From Nectonema munidae (taxonomy: Eukaryota; Nematomorpha; Nectonematoida; Nectonematidae): DNA of 64,000 nucleotides. Each line of letters opens with the position of its first letter. Position 1 is the first letter of the stretch. This document shows positions 22,301-32,329 of the stretch, in pieces. A program made the position numbers and the translations under genes. The notes beneath the pieces were generated by a model that searched no databases, had not been told where the DNA came from, and saw only the letters and a program-made list of their open reading frames with translations. Location of the stretch: positions 858,501 through 922,500 of the forward strand of contig JAUIRK010000971.1 of NCBI GenBank assembly GCA_030549495.1, in the 5' to 3' direction.

Positions 22301-25300
22301 AGGGTTAATAATATATTTAACATGTATACAGTAAAATCTGGTTAAGGGGTCACTTTTTGTTCGTTATACCCGAATTTCGTTATATCAGGAAGGACATAAA
22401 ACAGACAAAAATTGTGAATAAGAGTGTTTTATTTTAAGCACAAACACTTTATATCATACATAATGTTTAAGTGATGTTACATTCATACACACTCGGCTAT
22501 AAAACATTCACGTGCTTGTAACTATTAAGTGAATGTTAAAATAAAATTATTACGAGAACAAAGTCTGTGCTCTTCTGCTCTTTAACAACCGTGTAGCGCT
22601 TGTTCATAATAACATCTGTTAACCATTATTTGACGAGGCGAGGAAACTGTTTCGTTATAACCGACTTCGTTATGAACAGATTTAAATGCGCAGGAATTTG
22701 AAGTTTTGTAAGATCATGTTCAACTCTCATTACGATAACAAATTTTGATTTTGTATTTCTGTTTTTTATAATTTTTTACTCGCAGAAAGTTTTTTTCTTC
22801 AAAATTTACATTGTTAATATATTGATTCAATTTTTTAGGCTTTTAAATGAAATTACAATAACAATGTTATGTATCTAATTCGCAATTCCAAAAAGACATT
22901 TTTATTAGGGAAAACATTTTTTTATTTCCTTTAAAAATGTTATCTGAATTTATAATTTCAATATGCAACTTATAGTCGAGTCAAAGAATGGTGACGCGTA
23001 TCTTTTGGCATCAATTCCGATTGGAACGAAAGTTTTTGCTGTCGAAAAGTATCCAGGAGAAGGTTCCTGTGTTGCTGTTTCTGCGGGAAGTTATTGTGTG
23101 GTGACGAAAAAAGTTGGGGGAAAGGTTGTACTCAAAATGCCGAGTAAAAGAGAGATGATCGTATCTGAAAATTGTGTTGGTATGACTCAATTTCCCCTTA
23201 CTTTGCCTTTTTCAATAGATTCTAGCGTTTAGGGCTCGCTTAAATACTATCACTTATTTACTCAACACATGCAAAATATTTTTTGAAAATTTTTATTTTA
23301 AATATGTTTTTCAATTTTTTTTAATTTTTTCTATTCAGTTTCTGGAGAGAGACTGTGGACTTAAAAATGATGACGAACGAATTGAAATCGTTGATTTAAA
23401 TTTTGTACAAGTTTTGTTTTGACATTTCCATACAAAAGCATCTATTTTACGATTTAAGGTCTGGTAAGCTGTCTCCCCGGAGGTCTTACCAGACCTCTGA
23501 TATAAACACTAAAAGAAGGTACACAAGTATTACATTTTAAAATTAGATACAAGATATGTATTAAATATACACCTTAAAAATGACTTTCTTTCTACATCTG
23601 GAAAGAAAATAGTATATATATACACACATGTAAAAAGACAAGATTAATTTTGTGTAACTCCAAAGGTTTATGGAAACCACCAGAGGATATTACACATTAA
23701 AAAAACAAAAAAAAACGTTAAACTAGGAGTGAGATATAAAAGAATTTTTACTTTTGCAGATTTGAGACTGGCTATACTGAGAGAGAAACCAAATTTTTGA
23801 TATTACCTTAAACTTTTTTATTGAAGGACCACTTCCCGCTAACAACATTCTGTAGTATTCATAGAAATGAATGACTTTATACCTCATTGATCATTTGGAA
23901 AGATATAAAATAGTTTTTCCAATGTGAGCCCATTTCTAAGGAAGTAACTTTGTCTGGAAGTATAGATAATGAGATTTTCGAAAAAATGATGAGAAGAGTT
24001 TAGATTTGAAAAAGAAAATTATGTTTCAAAAGTAGCTTATTGGTATGTGAGTATTTTTTGCTTCTGAGACGAGTATTATAGCTTTAACTTCAAGAGAGTG
24101 TAGATTGCAGTGTCCGAAATTAAGCAAGCTGTAAGAGAGATGGAGAAAAAGCGTTCTTAGTAGTATCAACAAAATATACAATGAGAAAAACTTATGAGCG
24201 TGCTATAGAATTCCAATTATTTGGCCAAGTTTTAAGGAGAGTAGATTAATATGCTTGTGAAAATTCAGTCTATTGTCTATGATCAAGCCAAGGAGATTCG
24301 CCTCTGATACGACATTTAAATTTTCATTGATAAATAAAGCAGAATCAATCTTAAATCTTTTGGAAATAATCATAGCTTTGTTTTAGATTTATTAATAGTT
24401 AGGTAGTCATCATGACACCATTGCATTACTTTAGAGAAATTCAAAGAAAATGAGACATTGTTTTCTAATGAATAAGGAAATAACTGAGTAATATCATCTG
24501 CATACATTAAAAAATTGAAGAAAGAACTACTCTGAATTAAGTCATCATATATATAACAAAAAGTATAGGGCCTAATATAGATCCCTGAAGATCGCCCCTA
24601 ATCAAAGAACGAACATTGGAGTTAACGCTACAAAAGTTGACAAATTGCTTTCTATCACTCAAGTAGGAGGAAAGAGTTTTCGCGTAAAGTCATCAAAACC
24701 GTAGATAAGAAACCTATTCAATAAAATATTATGCGATATACAATCAAAAGCCTTTGACAGATGCAAAAATATTACTTCAACGTTAAGTTTTTTTCAAGAT
24801 ACGACACACCTCTGCCAAGAAAATAGTTAAGTTTGTTTTTAAGACTTTTTGTCTTAAAAAAATCACAACTTGAGAAGGAACTACTTTCTCAAAAATTTTA
24901 GATATTGTTGGAACAATTGAAGGATCATATGAAGAAAAACCACTCCAAAAAAGTATTTTAGTAGCAAGTGAAGAACAACCACCTCACATCACCCTTCTGA
25001 AGAACCGCCACCCCAAATAATTTCCTGGTTTTACTTACTGTACAGATTAATCTACTAAAAATAATCTGAAAATTTTATTTAGTAAATTAATAAAAATCAA
25101 AATTTACATTTATTTTCATACAGGGAATTGTAGAGCTATATAACCCTATAATTAATTTTTGCAATATTATTTTTAGGTGTTCACATAAACTGAAAAAAGG
25201 GTTATTGGAAAACCTTTCTCGCCACAAATATTCTTGAAGATAATATTCTAGAAAATTTCTTCTCCCCCTTCATTCTTTTTATATTTGCCTTTTGTTTGTT

Positions 25301-28300
25301 CCAATAAGATTCTATGTTTTGAGTGTGAACTCCATTTTCAAAATTCAAAGTATGATTTACTGTCATATGTGCAAATCTTATCTTTCTACATTAGCATATG
25401 CTCGCCATTGATCACTATGTATAACGGATCCAGGTCGAACCACTTTCTCAATTATAGGAAGTAATGTCTTTGCACTTCTATCTTTAACAATTTCCATGTA
25501 TCCAATTGCAGGAAAAAAAAATGTTAACTAAACCAAATACCCAAATTTGTTTTTCAGCAGCCTTCCCACGATGTTATTTTGGTTTGTGGGAAAAAACAAA
25601 CTCATCGATTTGTATTAAGAAGCCAGGGCCTCCAAGTTTTATTCGAATATTCTGAAAATATATTGTACAAACTTCTCTAAAAAATGAAGAACAATCAATT
25701 ATTGTTTTTCCACTGAATCCAGTTTGTTGAGATGTTTTTGATGTTTCGATATTTTGAGTCCATAAATACATTATGTGAATCCATTTCTGGAGAGAGACTT
25801 TGGACTTAAAAAATGATGACGAACGAATTGAAATCGTTGATTTAAATTTTGTACAAGTTCTTGTAACCTATCTTGTAATTACTGCAATATGATGTGGAAT
25901 GGTATGCATTGCTCGTGTGCGACTCATTTTGACGACATCTCTCAAATGGAGCACAGTTCCAGTGGAATCGATATATTATATTATTTGAGAGAGCATTAAA
26001 GCTTGAATAGTTTTAATGGAATAATAAGATAGATATTAGAGAAAAAGTGGTGATGCGGTTGCGATTGTTGAGATAATAAAAATCCGCGGATGAGGATACG
26101 AAGCGGATGTGAATTTTTTTGCGGATGGTCCGTATATGCGGATGCGGATATCCGATACATCACCAAAACGTAGTTTCTCTAATCATTTTTGTCAAATCAT
26201 GCATATAGGAAACTAAAAGTAACATGAGCCAACGATATATTTAAAAAGAATAAATATCATTTGATTTTTTAAAAATATTTTTCGATTCTTTGATTACTGA
26301 CAAATAATTGTTTATTTGTTGAATATATGTAAGGTCCTCATTTTGAGCCCTTTTGAAGGCCTTAAATATAAATCGAAAATTTTAAAATTTAAAAACTTAT
26401 TCTGATAGAGTTTGATACGCTGATTCCAAATGTGTAATTTGTTTGAAATGAATCAAATGACTTCTATATTTTTTGCGGTCAAAGTTACTTAAAATATTTA
26501 CACAATTTCGAAACCATTTAAAAAAAATTCGAAAATTCACCAAGGGAGGACACTTGGAATTTTTTTAAAAATTAAAAAAAAAACCCAAATTTTTTCAACG
26601 TATTATGTTTAAATAGGCATATTTTATGAATATGAAAAAAAAATTGAGAAAATATATAATTATTCATTTTACACGCTAAAATATAGTGAAAAATAGCAAA
26701 ATTGTGCATATTGTTCAAAGCCTTATAAAAATTATTAGAAATTTTTCCAAAATCTAAATGACATGCAAAATGCGGGTAAAAGGATGCTATTTAAGATAGG
26801 CATGGATTAAAATGTATTTAAACGATTCTCGCATAAAATTTTAAAATTGAAATTTGTAAATTTTAACCCAAATTTTTTAAAAATTTGTAAAATCAAAAAA
26901 TAATATTAAAAATAATTTTTTTTCAAAATTTAAAAATATTAAAATAAAAATCTAAGCGATTTTGAATAAATTGATGTAAAAATTAGAAAAAATAATTTTA
27001 ATTAAAAAAAATCCCGTTAAAATGCCAACTTTTTTCGGTCAAAAACTATTTTAAAAAATATTGAATGAAAATTTCCCGATTTTTTTTCAGAAAATATTTT
27101 AGTTACTATAATCCTATGAACAAATTAAAAAATTTAACATCTGGTTGGGAAAAATCTTGTGTGAAATTTAGATTTCAAGTACGGGCCAATGAACTCAATT
27201 TGAGGTCATTTCACCTACACCACATGATAGTACTAACGAAATAAGGTAAATTAACACTTTATACTCTCTAATAAACTTACTATAGAAAAGAAACCATCGT
27301 AGTATATTATTTTATAAAAATCTAAAAATATATTTATGTTCTGATAGTAGAGTGGTTTTATAATTGTGTTGGAAATTGTTACATATAAAAGGTGAAAATT
27401 TCTCAAAATGTAAGGTTAAAGTTCAAAATTACCAAATATAAAAAATATGCACCTACTCTCATCTGCTAATTTTTCTCTTAACTCACCTCTAAAAAGTAAA
27501 AAATATATATTTATTTTCGATAGTGTTCTTTAACTATGACATTTAATAATAATAATTATTTTTTTTTAATTTAAAAAACCATATTCTAACGTTGTTAATA
27601 TGAAATATTAAAAAAATAGTATATAAACTCATCACGTTAATTACACCGTGTAACAAATTTTTTTTTTTGATTCCCAAATATTTATTGTTTTTTTAAAGTT
27701 TTTCAAACCTAGATTAAACACAAAATTGCTATCAAGCAAAAAAAATTTAGGGTTTGTAAAAATTATAAGGTGTTCCTTATAATTTATTAAAAATTTTTTA
27801 TTTAAGTTAAATTTCTGATGTATACTAATGTGCAAATAGGTATCTTCAAGTAAAATTTAATGTTTCAGTTTTTTTCTTTCTTTAGCATTTGAAACATTTG
27901 ATTGTAAATACTTTATAGTAATTTAAATACAAAAGCTCAACGCTTCTAAAACTAATTTTGAATGTTTTTTTTTTTAGTTTTTTAAAAATGTTATTTTGAA
28001 TTTCAAATTAAAGTTTGTCTTTGAATCTTTTAAAAATTAAAATGAATTCACGAAGATGCCTTCATAACCCATACTCTTTCTGCTTCATATGTGAGAGCAG
28101 ATACTTAAAAGAGGGAAAAAATTTTCTATGCAAACTTCTGTGAAAGTTTGCGAAGCTTACAATAAGTATTTTGGAATACCAGTTGGAGATCAAGACAAGC
28201 CATGGACTCCTTATTATTGGTACGAACATTGCAAGAAAACTTGCTTAAAGAAGAATTCCAATTTACAAATCAGCAAACTAGACATAAACCTTTTTCAAAT

Positions 28301-29671
28301 TTTTACAGCCTTAAAAATGGTCTCTGTTTCTGCTATGACATTTCTGAACTTTTTTTCACAATTGGACTACCTTTAGAAAAAAGTAAATGGAGACCATTTA
28401 TAGATAATTCTACGACTAGTTTAAAAGCTTCATAATGGTAATAAGTCACCAACAATCCTTTTTGCTCATTCAGTTTACTTAAAAGAAGATTACTATAGTG
28501 TGAAAACTTTGTTAGAAGCCTTGAAATATGAACAATATAACTGGGAACAAAGAAAGGAGTTTATTGTTGGAAAGCGAAACGTCATGTCAAAGCCTTTAGT
28601 TGACCCTAAGATTGTTCTTATGTCTCCACTTCATATTAAACTTGGATTGATGAAGCAATTTGTTAAAGCTCTTAAACAAGAATCAGCTGCTTTTCTTTAC
28701 CTCCTTCAATTCTTTCCAAAAATATCACCACATAAAATCAAAGCAGGAATTTTTATTCGACCCCAGATCAAAAAATTCTCGAGCCTGAGGAATTTTTTAA
28801 TAAGCTTTCTCCAACTGAAAAGATGGCTTGGAGTTGCTTTAAAGCAGTTGTTAAAGGTTTTTTATGTAACTATAGAGCAGAAAATTACCAGGAGCTTGTA
28901 AAAGATCTAATAAAGGCTTTTGAAGCAATGGAATGTCGCATGTCATTGAAACTTCATATGTTAGATGCTCATTTGAATAGATTTAAAAATAACATGGGCT
29001 TATACTCTGAAGAACAAGGCGAGAGATTCCATCAAGATCTAAAAAATAGAACAAAGATATCAAGGTCATTCATTACAATGAAAATATGATGGATGATTAT
29101 ATCGGGAGCCTTGTTAGAGAATGTGAAACAGACTATAATATAAAATCAAGATTCAAACAAGAGCCTATTCAATTTTGATGATTTATTTTTTTCATGATAT
29201 CGTTTAAATTTAGAGGATAAATATAAAGCAAACTTTTTTCTAATTAACGCTAATCGAATTCGCAAACTGCTTGCAATTCAACCCACAAACATATACCTTA
29301 TATATATAACTCAATGCAAGCACCCAATCATTCAATCAAGTATGTATAATGTGTATATATATATATATGTTCTTCTATTCAGTTATCACTGATCTGAACA
29401 TTAAATTCTGACTCGATTCTACTAAAAAAAATACTTTTTAGTATTTAATTTGAATTGATTTTTCTTTCTTTTTTCATTAACCCATTAACTTAAATAATTT
29501 CATCTTCATCTGCTTTTTTCAATTACTTTAAATATAAATCGTCTGCGTTTTTTTAAATATCGTCTAATTTCTATGGTACTTAATGGGTTTAAAGGGCAGT
29601 TGTTGAATCAGTGAGAATTTACGCATGAGCAGAGGCGTAGCTAGAGGGGGGGGGGGGGCAAGGGGGCAGCG

Positions 29672-29704
<33 letters not shown>

Positions 29705-30621
29705 ATACCTTTCCTCCTCTCCCTTATAAACACTTTCTTTGTCCCACCTAATCCTCCTCCTTAGTTTATTTTTGTATAAATGTAAATCCTGTTTATAAAC
29801 TCAATCTTTTCGCTAATACTTAAGAATCATATATGCTTCCGATTAATTAGCACTTTGATGTATGATGATAAGGATGAGTTGAGGATGACTATGATGATGA
29901 TACAGAAGCATATTCGTGTATAACAACTAGCATTGACCCAATTTTGCACATCTTAGCTTTTATTTTCATATGTATTTTGGAAACAAATGTGATCTATCAC
30001 ATAATGCATGTATGATCAATGTATCAGCAGATTTGCAGAAGCTACTTAATTAATTTTGTAAGTTATTCTGAATTTAACTTGCCCCCCTAAGTTCCATTTT
30101 CTCGCTACGCCACTGCGCATGAGGTGAGAGGGAAAAGAGATGTCATGAACGCACGCTATCCGCGCCAAATTTCGCGAAGCATGTTAATTTTTTAGGCTTC
30201 TTCATGTAAACAATATAAGATGTGAGCCCTAAGACCCCGCCTTTCCTATATTTTTTTATTATCATTGTATTGAATGTATTTCTAATAAATCATAACTAAT
30301 GAAAATATAGCGCAACAATTATCCTAAATTTCCATATACCTCGGCAAGAAATTTCTGAGGAATTTTTATTACTGCAGTAATTTGAATATTTCAGCAACAA
30401 TTGGAAGAGCCTCTAATCCAGATCACAATAAAATGATAGTTGGTGGCTTTACTCAGAGAATGGCTTTGGGGTGGAGGCCATGCAGTGGTTTATTTCAAAA
30501 GAAGGATGGAAGATTTGGCAGAAAAATAAAACCGATGAAGCCCCCTATAGTCTATGAAAAATTGCTTGGAGTCAGAGCCAGGACTTCATATATTAAAGCA
30601 CCTGTCATTTTAAATGACTGA
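16073..30621 (+). CDS. mRpL2: Mitochondrial ribosomal protein uL2m (mRpL2), five exons
   Basis: Large-subunit mitoribosome protein that binds the core of the large rRNA near the peptidyl-transferase centre. Join 16073-16331, 18992-19089, 19170-19317, 22976-23179 and 30395-30621: 311 residues, close to the roughly 305 of human MRPL2. Every junction is GT-AG and keeps frame. The N-terminus (SIKSILPTFRQILTQK) is basic and suits a mitochondrial presequence. Landmarks: GGRD at 80-83, RRGGG near 92-96, DIALVAG at 133-139, GDAYLLASIPIGT from 174, PSKRE at 224-228, CVATIGRASNPDHNK at 235-249, then LGWRPCSG and GRFGRKIKP. The start was chosen at 16073 because it opens the only in-frame ATG giving a presequence. 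Introns of 2.7, 0.08, 3.7 and 7.2 kb are filled with mobile DNA. This is the only apparently working host gene in the window. Confidence 0.95.
16436..16503 (+). tRNA. tRNA-like sequence, probably a SINE head or tRNA pseudogene
   Basis: It carries a tRNA-style A-box (TGGTCTAGTGGTAGGAGC) and B-box (GGTTCGATTC) at normal spacing. The acceptor stem pairs poorly beyond GTCA/TGAC and the anticodon stem is weak, so a working tRNA is doubtful. If real, the loop TCTTGAT would give anticodon UUG. It lies in mRpL2 intron 1, just upstream of the inverted-repeat element at 16544. Confidence 0.35.
16544..17409. mobile_element. 866-bp inverted-repeat element with termini made of TTCATCG units
   Basis: The left repeat (16544-16661) and right repeat (17278-17409) are reverse complements. 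Both consist of variants of GGTAATTTCATCG, GTAAATTCATCGTG, ATACATCGT and GTATTTTCATCG in the same order. The right copy has one extra unit of about 14-15 bp (GTGGTAACTTCATC). The interior is AT-rich with no transposase. No convincing target duplication was seen. It lies in mRpL2 intron 1. Confidence 0.8.
17415..18985. other. mRpL2 intron 1 remainder, no features
   Basis: AT-rich intronic DNA. The 17598-17792 open frame has no recognised homology. A modestly GC-richer patch at 18595-18700 is unassigned. Confidence 0.4.
18992..19089 (+). CDS. mRpL2: mRpL2 exon 2
   Basis: Residues 87-119 (RRIYRRGGGLKRVFHLIDKV, then the segment ending GPIFEK). The acceptor is TTTTATTAG, the donor GAAAAG|GTTCAC, which is weak. 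It matches the GGGHKQRYRMIDFLRF region of the family. Confidence 0.93.
19170..19317 (+). CDS. mRpL2: mRpL2 exon 3
   Basis: Residues 120-168 after an 80-bp intron. It includes HSNDIALVAGNNKIRWI and GIKIGDVIQSN, matching the uL2m segment ADIALVAGGSRKRWI. The donor is ACATTAA|GTACGT. Confidence 0.93.
19685..19805. repeat. Intronic repeat of CGAC/CGATGA phrases
   Basis: Short phrases such as TGTTCGACTAATTGTC, TGTTCGACGAACTGTC, GCGATGAAGTGTCC and GACAAAACGTCC recur within 120 bp. The style resembles the reiterated termini at 14743 and 16544, and it may be one end of a similar element. A partner end was not found in the intron. Confidence 0.4.
20098..20140 (+). repeat. TG-rich microsatellite
   Basis: Imperfect (TG)n/(GTGA)n run within mRpL2 intron 3. 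Confidence 0.7.
20141..22328. other. mRpL2 intron 3 middle, no confident genes
   Basis: A minus-strand 64-codon frame at 20665-20859 has protein-like composition but I do not recognise it. A hAT-like right tip (ACGTTGAGAAACATTG, ending about 22011) has no detectable left partner or target duplication. Confidence 0.35.
22329..22680 (+). mobile_element. pogo/Tigger-like MITE
   Basis: It begins TA|CAGTAAAATCTGGTTAAG and contains TCGTTATACCCGA and TTCGTTATA; the far side has inverted TTCGTTATAACCGAC and TTCGTTATGAACAG. CAGT ends, a TA target and CGTTATAACG motifs are typical of pogo/Tigger derivatives. The right tip is eroded. Confidence 0.45.
22976..23179 (+). CDS. mRpL2: mRpL2 exon 4
   Basis: Residues 169-236 (GDAYLLASIPIGTKVFAVE, GSYCVVTKKVGGK, PSKREM). 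The acceptor is ACTTATAG and the donor GTGTTG|GTATGA. The open frame runs on past the donor to 23232, but the continuation loses homology while exon 5 restores it. Confidence 0.94.
23338..23420 (-). mobile_element. Merlin transposase fragment (duplicate)
   Basis: About 80 bp almost identical to 25783-25860, the part of the Merlin transposase before the LGGPG motif. It is an isolated fragment just 3' of mRpL2 exon 4. Confidence 0.6.
23457..23496 (+). repeat. Perfect 12-bp hairpin
   Basis: AGGTCTGGTAAG at 23457-23468 and its exact complement CTTACCAGACCT at 23485-23496 enclose a 16-nt GC-rich loop. It lies on the 3' side of the minus-strand LINE relic and could be its 3' structure; this is inference. 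Confidence 0.6.
23750..24960 (-). mobile_element. CR1/L2/Jockey-group LINE relic
   Basis: Minus-strand reverse transcriptase pieces in order: SKIFEKVV near 24890, then HLSKAFDCISHNILLNRF near 24740, SYLSDRKQFVNF near 24650, GDLQGSILGPILFVIY near 24570 and MYADDITQ near 24500. YADD and the complete GSILGP block survive, but several frameshifts separate them. It is a different copy from the LINE at 10698, with better-kept block B. It lies in mRpL2 intron 4, antisense to the gene. Confidence 0.75.
25200..25860 (-). pseudogene. Merlin (IS1016/ISXO2-type) DDE transposase, lightly broken
   Basis: Cut-and-paste transposase. Reading the minus strand: FFKSKVSLQKW, IMYLWTQN, then LGGPGFLIQIDE with the first Asp (about 25625), HKPK.HRGKAAEKQIWVFG, DRSAKTLLPIIEKVVRPGS, IHSDQWRAY with the second Asp (about 25420), then HMTVNHTLNFENGVHTQNIE with the catalytic Glu (about 25335) and SYWNKQKANIKRM. 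All three acidic residues are present. Two frameshifts are visible, one at a T-run near 25525 and one near 25385. The N-terminal zinc-binding part is not clear. It lies in mRpL2 intron 4. Confidence 0.85.
26026..26182 (+). mobile_element. 157-bp MITE, copy 2
   Basis: Direct-orientation twin of 9951-10107, same length, beginning AAGATAGATATTAGAG and ending ACGTAGTTTCTCTAA. The flanks differ from copy 1, so the boundaries are well set. Confidence 0.78.
26190..28035. other. mRpL2 intron 4, AT-rich, no features
   Basis: Long A/T runs; open frames such as 27641-27835 are of low complexity. No transposon motif was recognised. Confidence 0.45.
28042..29090 (+). pseudogene. Repeated arthropod protein of unknown function (GERFHQD family), copy 1
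   Basis: It belongs to a multi-copy protein family I recall from arthropod genomes, marked by SLKLHMLDAHLNRFKNN then EEQGERFHQD. Segments in order: HNPYSFCFICE near 28070, KVCEAYNKYFGIPVGDQDKPW (28150-28205), KWRPFIDNSTTSLKAS (28385), PTILFAHSVYLKEDYY (28450), SKPLVDPKIVLMSPLHIKLG (28590), KIKAGIFIRPQIKK (28735), AVVKGFLCNYRAENYQELV (28850) and the GERFHQD end (29020). Several frameshifts exist, and the central CFLC-WDSR segment usual in the family is deleted after about 28540. The function is unknown; its copy number suggests that it is carried by a mobile element. It lies in mRpL2 intron 4, sense. Confidence 0.7.
29481..29587 (+). mobile_element. Small piggyBac-like MITE, copy 1
   Basis: TTAA|CCCATTAACTTAA at the left and TTAATGGG|TTTAA at the right. 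The interior TTTCATCTTCATCTGC and ATATAAATCGTCTGCG is shared with 51314-51443. No coding capacity. Confidence 0.75.
29630..30115 (+). mobile_element. hAT-type MITE, 486 bp, perfect 8-bp target duplication
   Basis: It starts CAGAGGCGTAGCTAG and ends CTCGCTACGCCACTG: inverted ends. The flanks are identical CGCATGAG (29622-29629 and 30116-30123). Near the left end a G-run is followed by a C-run of more than 25 bases. It lies in mRpL2 intron 4, about 280 bp before the last exon. Confidence 0.85.
30395..30621 (+). CDS. mRpL2: mRpL2 exon 5 (terminal)
   Basis: Residues 237-311 and the TGA at 30619-30621. The acceptor is AATATTTCAG. It encodes IGRASNPDHNKMIVGGFTQR and GWRPCSGLFQKKDGRFGRK, the conserved C-terminal tail of uL2m, ending KAPVILND. 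Confidence 0.95.
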
Positions 30622-30650
30622 ATCATTCTCTATATCTATATACATTATTT

Positions 30651-30656
30651 AATAAA
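30651..30656 (+). terminator. mRpL2 polyadenylation signal
   Basis: AATAAA, 30 bp after the mRpL2 stop codon; the first canonical signal downstream. Confidence 0.6.
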
Positions 30657-30699
30657 AAAACCCTTTCTACTCTTCTACGCTTACTTTAAAAAGTGTTGA

Positions 30700-31300
30700 A
30701 ATTACAGTTAAATTATCGAATTAAAGTCAAAAATTAAGAAGACATTTTTAAACTAATCCAAAGGTTTGCACGACTTCATTTTTTTTTTCAAGGATAGAAA
30801 ATTAAATTAAAACTAGAAGGAAATAAAGATCATCCTTTTTTATACTATGGATAAATGAAGAGAAGTGCTGGATCATATCCTAAGGTGAATTTTGAACTTC
30901 AAGTGATAAAGATTATGCGTTGTTTTTTCGTTCTAAAGAATGATCATGTGCATAGTCTTGTTAATCAATAGTCTAAATAATGAATTGAAAATTCTTGAAA
31001 AATTATTTTTTTAACTTGATAACAAAAATCCATTTTATAATTATTTTTTCCTAACATTATCAATTGCTGTATAGTCAGGTTATCTATGATCACAGTAAGT
31101 TTCTCCTATACTCAATTTATACCAATTACATTTCTCATAGTAGTTAACGTGTTCTATTATTCCAGTATTTTGAAAAATAATGATTCATTTATACGAGTAT
31201 AAATCATAAATTTTTGTGTTTAAACTTTTCAGAAGCTTTTAATCTGATATTTTTGATTGTTAACCTCGCGAATTTCCATTCAGTGAAAAATAGGTATAAT
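30700..31300. other. Intergenic AT-rich DNA
   Basis: No feature recognised between the mRpL2 3' end and the Tigger terminus. Confidence 0.4.
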
Positions 31301-31308
31301 GCCACATA

Positions 31309-32000
31309 CAGTAAAAGCTCGAGTAACCGAAGATGTTCAGACAAACAAATTGCTACAATACGTGAAAACCTTCTATAGATTTTGAAAGTTTTTAATTTAT
31401 GTCCCTCTCCCCTTTTCAAACATTTTGAGAAAGTGTGTTTTGCATTAGACATTAATTTATTTCAAGACGAAAAAATATCCCTAAAAAATTGAGCAATTAC
31501 TAAGGTTTTAAAAATGATTTTATTGTTTAGATCAGATAATTTTTTGCTTGCTTCTTTTTCACCAAATAATCGTAGAACACTTACTCGCATTGGATCATTG
31601 TGATTGTGTCTGCCTCTAACCAACCCAATACTTTGTCCATAATTTCAACAGCTTCCTAATCAAATGGCACAAAATTAGCATTGCAATAAAAGTTTTCATC
31701 GTTAGAGACTGGTTCAGTTATTTTTTAATCTGTTTAAAATGTCTTGATTAGTTAGATATTTAGAAGTGTTAAGTCTTTGTCTATTTCACAACATTTTTCA
31801 ACTATGTTGGTAGCGTTCGGTTTTTCAGCAAGTTGTTCAAGTAAACTTTGTAATTCTTCAAGGGAAACTACATCGATATCAGTTTCTGTTGTCCTCGTTA
31901 TAGTTGATATTTGAAGGAAATTGTTTTGTTCCAAACGTCCTCTTATTATCTTTCAAGTGAATGCCCATTCAACAGAGAAGTTATTTTCTATAATGTATTT
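31309..32000 (-). mobile_element. pogo/Tigger-like relic (C-terminus and one terminus)
   Basis: The end TA|CAGTAAAAGCTCGAGTAACCG at 31307 has the TA target and CAGT start of pogo elements. Minus-strand coding further in gives SLEELQSLLEQLAEKP (31830) and EAVEIMDKVLGWLEADTI (31620), which resemble the acidic tail and the helical C-terminus of Tigger transposases. Several stops interrupt it. The catalytic domain was not recognised. Confidence 0.5.
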
Positions 32001-32329
32001 TAATAAAACGTATCCATGATTGATTCATATTTCACTAACTATTAATTTCTCCTAAATGGCATCCTTTTTCCATTTCTATTTTTTTTCACTGATCAACAGT
32101 CAAAATGGTTCCCACTTGTGAAATATGTGTATTTTAGTAATTTTATAGTACTGAATTCAGTTTTGATATTCATTTTTACCATCGTGTCAGAATGCTTCAA
32201 TATGAGATCGAAAATATGTTCCTCGTACTGAATTATTTATCCAATATGTAACATATATTTATGCCTTAGATATAAACACTAAAATTAATTCTTATTTAAC
32301 AAAATATTCAATATTTCTGAATACTCTGA

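Noticed and set aside
22963-23232. Whole 89-codon open frame as a separate small gene
   Set aside because: Only 22976-23179 matches uL2m and it is bounded by good splice sites; the rest is intron read-through.
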